A stretch of 64,000 nucleotides of DNA, from positions 1-64,000 of the forward strand of contig NZ_LZSX01000088.1 in NCBI RefSeq assembly GCF_001665835.1, read 5' to 3'. The stretch comes from Mycobacterium colombiense (GTDB lineage Bacteria; Actinomycetota; Actinomycetes; Mycobacteriales; Mycobacteriaceae). Below, one piece after another: positions 58,136-64,000 of this stretch (position 1 is its first letter; every line of letters starts with the position of its first letter). Under the pieces are notes generated by a model. That model was not told the origin of the DNA. It saw nothing but the letters and a program-made list of their open reading frames with translations, and searched no databases. Both the position numbers and the translations under genes were made by a program.

Positions 58136-59476
58136 CAGGGCGGTGATCTCGGCGGCCGCGCGCTGCCCGGAGCGGATCGCCCCGTCGAGGAACCCGGTCC
58201 ACTCGTCGGCGGTTTCGGTGCCGGCCCAGTGAATCGGCCCGACCGGTTCGCGCAACCACGGCCCGAACCGGGTCCACGACCCGGGCGGCACCGCGGCGGT
58301 GGGACCCCCAGGCGCGAACTCCTCAACCCCCCAACGATGATCGACATAGTCCAGGGGTTTGAGCGCGTCATCGCCGAAAAGCGTTGCGAAACAACGCAAG
58401 GCGTCGCGACGACGCTGATCGCTGGGCAGCGAGTCGAACGCGCGGGCGTCGACAAAACCCATCAGGACGCCGGGACCGTCCGGGTGCGGACTGACGTCGA
58501 AGGTGATGAAAACCGGGCCCTCGTCGGACAGCGCCTGCCCGGAAAAACCGTTGGTCCGCCAGAACGGCGTGGAATAGGCCGCGTACGCCTTGCTGAGCCG
58601 GCCCTGCGGCCAATGCCGGGCGAGTTGCTCGTACTCGGCGGGCAGCGGGGGAGTGAACTCGATCGAGGCGCGATGGGCCGGCGGGATGGCGACGATGACG
58701 AACCCGGCCTCGGTCTCGCCGACATCGGTTGTGACGGTGACGCCCGCGCCGTGGCGCTCGATTCGGCGCACCGGGGCGTTCAGCACCACCCGGGTGCCCA
58801 GTTCGGCGGCCGCGGCCTCGGCGATCTGTTGGGTGCCGCCGGGGAAGCGGTCCTGTTGGGCGCCGTCCTGGACGTCGAGCAGCCGGTCCAGGCCGCCGGC
58901 GGCGTGCGCGTAGCGGGCAGCGTGCAGCATCGACACGTCGTCGGGTTCACATCCCCAGGTCACCCGCGCCACGATTGCCAGCAAGGCGTGCGAGGAAGCG
59001 GTTGCCCGCACCGAGCGCAACCAGCCGCCGAGCGACAGGCCGTCGAGCTCGCGCGCCCGGCGGGCGTCCCACGGCGCCGCCAGCGGGATGCTGCGCGCGA
59101 TCCTGTCGAACTGCCACCGCAGCCTGCCGATGTCCAGCAGTCCCGTCAGCGAAAGCTTGGGGATGGTGCCGTGGTACGCGTGCGTCCACCCGCGCCAATG
59201 GATGAGGTTCTTGCCGTCGTGGTGCGTCGGGGTGGTCGGGACGTCGAGTTCGGCGGCCATCGCCAAGACGGCGTCCTGGGTCGGCCCGACGAAAGTGCCG
59301 CCCAGATCGGCCGGCAATCCGGCGACGCTGCCGGTCAGCGACCGTCCACCGACCCGGTCGCGACCCTCGAAAACCGCCACGTCATGGCCTTGTTGATACA
59401 GCTCGCGCGCCGCGGCGAGTCCGGCAAAGCCCGCACCGACCACGACAACGTCGACAATCCGCGGGGGTTTTGACAC
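58130..59476 (-). CDS. cytosolic flavin monoamine oxidase / putrescine oxidase-like
   Basis: 448 aa. FAD site VVVVGAGFAGLAAARELYQQ at the very start, GRDRVGGRSLTG, a substrate cavity with HHDGKNLIHWRGWTHAY, and the C-terminal GTETADEWTGFLDGAIRSGQ flavin-covering motif, very close to AofH (Rv3170) and putrescine oxidases. It oxidises primary amines to aldehyde, NH3 and H2O2. GTG start at 59476. It is cytosolic, unlike the exported amine oxidase upstream, with which it shares no close similarity beyond the family. Confidence 0.88.
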   Translation of the reverse strand: MSKPPRIVDVVVVGAGFAGLAAARELYQQGHDVAVFEGRDRVGGRSLTGSVAGLPADLGGTFVGPTQDAVLAMAAELDVPTTPTHHDGKNLIHWRGWTHAYHGTIPKLSLTGLLDIGRLRWQFDRIARSIPLAAPWDARRARELDGLSLGGWLRSVRATASSHALLAIVARVTWGCEPDDVSMLHAARYAHAAGGLDRLLDVQDGAQQDRFPGGTQQIAEAAAAELGTRVVLNAPVRRIERHGAGVTVTTDVGETEAGFVIVAIPPAHRASIEFTPPLPAEYEQLARHWPQGRLSKAYAAYSTPFWRTNGFSGQALSDEGPVFITFDVSPHPDGPGVLMGFVDARAFDSLPSDQRRRDALRCFATLFGDDALKPLDYVDHRWGVEEFAPGGPTAAVPPGSWTRFGPWLREPVGPIHWAGTETADEWTGFLDGAIRSGQRAAAEITALL

Positions 59477-59609
59477 GCGGTCTAGTGAACCGCATTTCTG
59501 CGGTTTTCACGGCAGTTTCTGCAAGCTAACTGCCGAATCACTGGGCTTTTCGCATCACAGCGATGGCAAACATATGCCGACCTGCCCATGTTGATTACGC
59601 TGCGACCAC

Positions 59610-60938
59610 GTGCTTCCCGCAATTCCTGCCACCAGTCCGACCCGCGCGGCGCCGGTCGCCGGCACCAAGCCCGACCTGCGAACCGTGGCTCTGGGCAGCA
59701 TGATCGGGACCACCATCGAGTGGTATGACTTCTACCTGTACGCGACCGCGTCGGCGCTGGTCTTCAAACCGCTTTTCTTCCCGAACATCTCACCGACCGC
59801 GGGGACATTGGCCTCGTTCGCCACCTATGCCGCCGGATTCGGAGCCCGGCCCCTGGGCGCGGTGCTGTCCGGGCACTTCGGCGACCGGTTGGGCCGCAAA
59901 GCGGTTCTGGTGGGCGCGTTGGTGGTAATGGGTTTGGTCACCACCGCGATCGGAGTGCTGCCGAGCTATGCCGAGGCAGGGCTGCTGGCGCCGGCCCTGC
60001 TGGCGTCGCTGCGTGTGCTGCAGGGGCTCGCCGTGGGCGCCGAATGGGGTGGCGCCGCGGTGCTCTCGGTGGAGCATGCACCGCCCGATCGTCGCGGATT
60101 GTTCGGCAGCTTCACGCAGCTGGGTTCCCCGGCCGGCATGCTGCTGGCGACCTCGGTGTTCTTTTTCGCCCGCAAGGTCACCGGGCCCACCGCGTTCCTG
60201 GCATACGGATGGCGAATCCCGTTCCTGCTCAGCGTGTTTCTGGTCGGGATAGGCCTGTTCGTCCGGCTCAGGCTGACCGACGCCGAGATCTTCGACCGGG
60301 TCAAGGCGCGTGATGAGCTGGCCCGGCTGCCGATAGTCGAAGTGCTGCGCACCGATTCGCGTAACGTTGCCATCACCACGGGTTTGCGACTGTCGCAAAT
60401 CGGGCTTTTCGTGTTGCTGACGACGTATTCGCTTACCTATCTGCAGGATTCGTTCGGCAAGGGCAGCTCCGTCGGTTTGATCGCGGTGCTGGTCTCGTCG
60501 GCCCTGGGGTTCCTGAGTACACCGGGCTGGGCGCTGCTGTCCGATCGGGTGGGACGGCGGCCACCGTATCTGTTCGGCGCGGTGGCCGGAGTGGTTGCCC
60601 TGGTGTTGTTCTTCGTGGCCGCCGGCAGCGGGTCGGCGCTGTGGGTGGTGCTGTCAATCGTGTTCGGCATCAACGTCGTTCACGACGCCATGTACGGGCC
60701 GCAGGCGGCCTGGTTCGCCGAACTCTTCGACACCCGGGTGCGTTACAGCGGCGCCTCGTTGGGCTATCAGATCGGCGCGGTGCTCTCCGGCGGATTTGCG
60801 CCCTTGATCGCCGCGTCGTTGTTGGTGGTCGGCGGCGGCCGGCCGTGGTTGATCGTGGGCTACTTCGCGGTGCTGGCGGCGATCACGGCCGCCGCGGCGT
60901 ACGCGGCGGGCGAAACGCGTGAGGATTACCTGGGATGA
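59610..60938 (+). CDS. MHS-type MFS transporter
   Basis: 442 aa, 12 membrane segments. Metabolite:H+ symporter subfamily signature GTTIEWYDFYLYATASALVF at the start, GHFGDRLGRKAVL between TM2 and TM3, and ALLSDRVGRRPPY between TM8 and TM9. It imports a carboxylate or related metabolite with protons. GTG at 59610 follows TACGCT by eight bases, so the mRNA may be leaderless. It overlaps the monooxygenase gene (GGATGA), so the transporter probably brings in that enzyme's substrate. Confidence 0.88.
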   Translation: MLPAIPATSPTRAAPVAGTKPDLRTVALGSMIGTTIEWYDFYLYATASALVFKPLFFPNISPTAGTLASFATYAAGFGARPLGAVLSGHFGDRLGRKAVLVGALVVMGLVTTAIGVLPSYAEAGLLAPALLASLRVLQGLAVGAEWGGAAVLSVEHAPPDRRGLFGSFTQLGSPAGMLLATSVFFFARKVTGPTAFLAYGWRIPFLLSVFLVGIGLFVRLRLTDAEIFDRVKARDELARLPIVEVLRTDSRNVAITTGLRLSQIGLFVLLTTYSLTYLQDSFGKGSSVGLIAVLVSSALGFLSTPGWALLSDRVGRRPPYLFGAVAGVVALVLFFVAAGSGSALWVVLSIVFGINVVHDAMYGPQAAWFAELFDTRVRYSGASLGYQIGAVLSGGFAPLIAASLLVVGGGRPWLIVGYFAVLAAITAAAAYAAGETREDYLG

Positions 60939-62302
60939 GTGCACCGCGAAGGATCTTTCTCAACGCCTTCGACATGGCCTGCGTCGGGCATCAGTCGGCG
61001 GGGCTGTGGCGCCACCCCGACGACCAGGGCTATCGCTACCGGGAACTGGGCTACTGGACCGAGTTGGCCCGCATCCTGGAGGCCGGCGGGTTCGACGCGC
61101 TGTTCCTCGCCGACGTGCTCGGGGTCTACGACGTGTACGGGGCGTCGCGCGACGCGGCGGTCGTCGACGCCGCCCAGTTCCCGGTCAACGACCCGACGGC
61201 CGCGGTCTCGGCGATGGCGGCGGTGACCGAGAGCCTCGGCTTCGGGATCACTTTGTCGTTGACCTACGAGCAGCCGTATGCGCTGGCGCGCAGGCTCTCG
61301 ACACTGGACCACCTGACCGGCGGCCGGGTGGCGTGGAACATCGTCACCTCCTATTTGGACAGTGCCGCAAGGAATTTGGGGCTGGACGCCCAGATCCCGC
61401 ACGACCAGCGTTACGAGATCGCCGACGAGTACCTCGAGGTCTGCTACAAGCTGTGGGAGGGCTCGTGGGAGGCCGACGCCGTGGTGCGCGACGCGGAGCG
61501 GGGCGTGTTCACCGACCCGGCCAAGGTGCACGACATCGAGCACAAGGGCCGCTATTTCTCGGTGCCCGGCCCTTTCCTGTGCGAGCCGTCGCCGCAACGC
61601 ACTCCGGTGCTGTTCCAGGCCGGGGCCTCACCGCGCGGCGTCCGGTTCGCGGCGGCGCACGCCGAGGCGGTCTTCGTCTCGGGGCCGACGCCGCAGATCG
61701 TGTCCGGCCCGGTGCGGGCGCTGCGCGCGGCCGCCGCCGAGCTGGGCCGGGACCCCCGTTCCATCAAGGTGTTCACCATGGTGACTCCGGTGGTCGGCGA
61801 GACGCACGACGAGGCCGTCGCCAAGCTGCGGGACTACCGGCGGTTCGTCAGCCCCGCGGGCGCGCTCGCCTTGTTCGGCGGCTGGACCGGCGTCGACCTG
61901 GCCGAGCTCGACCCCGAGGCACCGTTGACATATGTCGAGACCGACGCCAACCGCTCGGCGCTGGCGTCGTTCACCACCGCCGCGCCGGAGCGGGCCTGGA
62001 CCGTGCGGGAGCTGGCCGACGAGATCGGCATCGGCGGCCGCGGCCCGGTGCTGGTTGGTTCACCGACCGAGGTGGCCGACGAACTCGAGCGGTGGGTCGA
62101 CGAGGCCGACGTCGACGGATTCAATCTGGCCTACGTGACGACCCCGGGCACCTTCGTCGATTTCGCGAAATTCGTTGTCCCCGAGCTGCGTCGGCGGGGA
62201 CGTGTGCCCGTGGAGTCGGCGCGCGCCACCCTGCGCCAACGGCTGGGCGCCGCCGGGCCGCTACTGCCGGCCGACCACCCGGGCGCGAAGTACCGCCGCT
62301 GA
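60935..62302 (+). CDS. LLM-class flavin-dependent monooxygenase (NtaA/SnaA/DszA group)
   Basis: 455 aa. Luciferase-like TIM barrel of the NtaA/DszA type: LNAFDMACVGHQSAGLWRHP, FLADVLGVYDVYGASRDAAV, LTGGRVAWNIVTSYLDSAAR, VLFQAGASPRGVRFAAAHAE. It uses FMNH2 from a separate reductase to hydroxylate or cleave C-N/C-S bonds of chelators, sulfones or similar compounds. It is translationally coupled to the MFS transporter. No flavin reductase gene is adjacent, so it must borrow one. A likely catabolic pair for an unknown small molecule. Confidence 0.9.
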   Translation: MSAPRRIFLNAFDMACVGHQSAGLWRHPDDQGYRYRELGYWTELARILEAGGFDALFLADVLGVYDVYGASRDAAVVDAAQFPVNDPTAAVSAMAAVTESLGFGITLSLTYEQPYALARRLSTLDHLTGGRVAWNIVTSYLDSAARNLGLDAQIPHDQRYEIADEYLEVCYKLWEGSWEADAVVRDAERGVFTDPAKVHDIEHKGRYFSVPGPFLCEPSPQRTPVLFQAGASPRGVRFAAAHAEAVFVSGPTPQIVSGPVRALRAAAAELGRDPRSIKVFTMVTPVVGETHDEAVAKLRDYRRFVSPAGALALFGGWTGVDLAELDPEAPLTYVETDANRSALASFTTAAPERAWTVRELADEIGIGGRGPVLVGSPTEVADELERWVDEADVDGFNLAYVTTPGTFVDFAKFVVPELRRRGRVPVESARATLRQRLGAAGPLLPADHPGAKYRR

Positions 62303-62303
62303 A

Positions 62304-63419
62304 CTATGGCGCGACCGTCAGCCAATCCTTGAATCCGGACGGGTCGTGCCGGCCCAGCGCGCCGTGCTCGTAGAGGCCCCAGCCCTCGACCGGCTCGCCG
62401 TCGCCGTCGCGGCAGACGGCGCGGCCGACATGGTCGATCACGCCGAAGCCCGCCCGGCCGATGATGGCCGGGTCGGCCATGTCGTAGGTCAGGCGCTCGG
62501 AGAACTTCTCGCCCTTCCACATGCCGTGGATCCAGTCGGAGTCGCCGCCGTAGCCGCCGCCGACGTGAATGGGCACCGGCAGCTTGGATTCGACGTCGAA
62601 GTGCACGGGGGTGCCGTCGGGGGCGGTGGCGTCGATCGTCGCGCCGGTCGGGATGCGGGTGCCGGAGCGGTAGTGGATCTTGACCCGCGGCCAGCCCAGC
62701 TGCTCGACGCGGCCGTCGCGCCAGATCCGGGTGCAGTCGTTGAGCGAGCGGAACCCGTTGGGCTCCTCCTGGATGATCAGCACGATCGCGAAATCGTCGA
62801 AGGCCATGGGCACGTACAGCCACCACATGCCCTCGAAGGGCGGGTCGGCGGGACGTCCCGCGGGCTCGGCCTCGCCGATCGGGCGGATGCCCCAGGACCG
62901 GTCGCGGCTGCCCAGCCAGGTGTCGGGGTCGACGGCGATCTCCTCGCCGTCGATGACGATGTGTCCGCTCCAGCTGCCCAGCTGCGCAAAACGCTGCGCG
63001 TCCAGCGTCACCCGGTTGCCTGCCCGCAGGATGTGCGGTTGTTCCTGGACGACCTCGAACAGCCCTTTCCAGGTGAGATCGGCTGCGATGCCTTCGGTTT
63101 CGTCGAGGACGATCCGCAGCCGGTGCAGCGGTTCGATGACCTCGACGCGGTAACCGTTGACGTGCTGGTTGAGCCGGTCCTGGTCGATGGCGTCCGAGAC
63201 GTGCACGGCGGTCTGGGTGTCCCCGCGCCTGACGAGCAGGAACGCATCCTTGACCCCGAGGTTGGGGTAGTACCCGATGCCGCTGATCACGAAGATGTTC
63301 CCGGTGCGGTCGTGGGCGTTGAAGTAGGAGCGGTCGTAGAAGTTGCGGTCCGAGGAGCCCGGCCACGCGATCGGCTGGGGAATCTGATGTACCGGGAACT
63401 CGTCGAGTGGTCCGAGCAT
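62304..63419 (-). CDS. hypothetical beta-rich protein, coupled to a phosphotransferase
   Basis: 371 aa without signal peptide or membrane segment. It is rich in aromatic and beta-forming stretches (AWPGSSDRNFYDRSYFNAHD, RDRSWGIRPIGEAEPAG, FEGMWWLYVPMAFDDFAIVL, GGGYGGDSDWIHGMWKGEKF). The RDRSWGIRPIG and GDSDWIHGMW patterns recall hydroxysteroid/tocopherol-cyclase-like lipocalin families of actinobacteria, but I do not recognise it firmly. Its ATG overlaps the stop of the phosphotransferase gene by one base (TAATG), so the two products are made together. Confidence 0.6.
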   Translation of the reverse strand: MLGPLDEFPVHQIPQPIAWPGSSDRNFYDRSYFNAHDRTGNIFVISGIGYYPNLGVKDAFLLVRRGDTQTAVHVSDAIDQDRLNQHVNGYRVEVIEPLHRLRIVLDETEGIAADLTWKGLFEVVQEQPHILRAGNRVTLDAQRFAQLGSWSGHIVIDGEEIAVDPDTWLGSRDRSWGIRPIGEAEPAGRPADPPFEGMWWLYVPMAFDDFAIVLIIQEEPNGFRSLNDCTRIWRDGRVEQLGWPRVKIHYRSGTRIPTGATIDATAPDGTPVHFDVESKLPVPIHVGGGYGGDSDWIHGMWKGEKFSERLTYDMADPAIIGRAGFGVIDHVGRAVCRDGDGEPVEGWGLYEHGALGRHDPSGFKDWLTVAP

Positions 63420-64000
63420 TACTGGTCCTCTCCGATAAGACGCTTCATCAATCCGGCGTGGTAGAACAGCGATTCGACATCGTCGGGCTTCTCGGTCTCG
63501 CCGAAGTGCACCCGGCGGGCGCCGGTGCGCATGAACACGCACGCCCACATCACGCCCGAGTACACGTAAAACCAGTGCAGGTCGCCGACTTCGACCCCGG
63601 CCAGCCGCGCGTAGGTGGCCCGCACGTCCTCCTCGCGCATCACCCCGGGCAGCCCCGGCAGGGTCGCCAGGCCCGCGAGTTCTTGAAAGACCATGTGCGC
63701 GAAAATCATCCACGCCACGTCGAGCTCCCGCGGCCCCAACGTGACCATCTCCCAGTCCAGCACCGCCACCGGACGGAAGTCGTTGTACAGCACGTTGCCC
63801 ACCCGGGCATCGCCCCACAGCAGCACGGGCTCGGCGGCGGCCGCCTCGGCCGGCCAGTTGGCTTCCAGCCAGTCGAAGGTCCGCTCCAGTAGCGGTGATC
63901 GCCCGATGTCGGGTACCGCGAAGTCATACCAGGACCGCACCCAGTTGAAATGCTTGCGCATCGCGGTGTCCCCGCTCTGGCCCTCGGTGAGGAAGCCAAA
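63419..64000 (-). CDS. phosphotransferase family (APH/choline-kinase-like) protein, N-terminus outside window
   Basis: The C-terminal 193 residues are visible. Brenner-type motif LLWGDARVGNVLYNDFRPVA (family HGDxxxxN; the first His is Trp-Gly here), metal motif VLDWEMVTLGP and a helical tail. It resembles the mycobacterial acyl-CoA-dehydrogenase-linked APH proteins (FadE36-like). The kinase target is unknown; aminoglycosides are improbable. It is coupled to the unknown 371-aa protein. The upstream end is cut by the window edge. Confidence 0.85.
   Translation of the reverse strand, partial: FGFLTEGQSGDTAMRKHFNWVRSWYDFAVPDIGRSPLLERTFDWLEANWPAEAAAAEPVLLWGDARVGNVLYNDFRPVAVLDWEMVTLGPRELDVAWMIFAHMVFQELAGLATLPGLPGVMREEDVRATYARLAGVEVGDLHWFYVYSGVMWACVFMRTGARRVHFGETEKPDDVESLFYHAGLMKRLIGEDQ

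Noticed and set aside
60919..62373. 484-codon same-strand frame overlapping the monooxygenase
   Set aside because: Arg/Gly-rich shifted reading of the LLM gene; the gene itself has full family motifs.
1..64000. tRNA, rRNA, insertion sequence, prophage or plasmid origin
   Set aside because: No cloverleaf-like or rRNA sequence, no transposase or integrase, and no terminal inverted repeats were recognised by eye; a computed scan could still find a small RNA.

Overview
The window is high-GC DNA from a slow-growing, non-tuberculous Mycobacterium, most likely of the M. avium complex type. Evidence: an Mce-family protein, an 18-kDa-antigen type Hsp20, a DosR/DosS pair with DosR-like boxes, PknH-type sensor and hemophore-like proteins, many GTG/TTG starts, and repeated matches to the mycobacterial SigF promoter (GTTT-N15-17-GGGTAT). 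I see no tRNA, rRNA, insertion sequence or CRISPR array. Species assignment is inference.

Layout. 1-3.8 kb: the 3' end of an mceA-type gene that is not followed by mceB, a DMT transporter, an SDR and a lipid kinase. 3.9-10.5 kb: after an unusually AT-rich control region with two matching dyads comes a tight four-gene operon. It encodes a fatty acyl-AMP ligase/carrier/reductase fusion, a ferritin-like diiron protein, an epoxide-hydrolase-like protein and an FMN/2Fe-2S reductase, and looks like an undescribed acyl-modification pathway. 10.5-15.5 kb: antiporter, small membrane protein, membrane-anchored molybdopterin oxidoreductase, DUF1918 and Band-7 proteins, with a 28-bp repeat pair flanking part of it.

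15.7-24.6 kb is a dormancy/redox block: Acg-like nitroreductase and PNPOx-like protein with DosR-like boxes, dosR-dosS, a PAS-ANTAR protein, hsp18 divergent from a MerR regulator across a palindrome, a NDH-2-like flavoprotein and a GAF-ANTAR protein. 24.7-53 kb is rich in SigF-type promoters. They precede an alcohol dehydrogenase, glgX, a lipoprotein, hemerythrin (followed by udgX), an NmrA-like protein, a CsbD-like protein, a nucleotidyltransferase, a Rho-N-like protein, katE and a CheB/STAS-ATPase/CheR operon. This part also holds a PAS-GGDEF protein, topoisomerase IB, a hemophore, a decayed Mrp/complex-I-like transporter remnant and a GT2/acyl-CoA dehydrogenase/PIG-L/EEP cluster.

53-64 kb: a GT4 glycosyltransferase, an AraC regulator, two flavin amine oxidases around an alpha/beta hydrolase, an MHS-type MFS transporter coupled to a flavin monooxygenase, and an unknown protein coupled to a phosphotransferase cut by the window end.

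Overall, the middle of the window reads as a stress and dormancy island in which the two regulatory inputs (DosR for hypoxia/NO and SigF for general stress) sit side by side. The genes deal with heme/iron oxygen chemistry, peroxide, uracil in DNA, glycogen and signalling. The most novel-looking units are the FAAL-reductase/diiron operon, the CheB-STAS-CheR operon and the GT2/ACAD/PIG-L cluster. All promoter and operator calls come from reading by eye and have not been scored.
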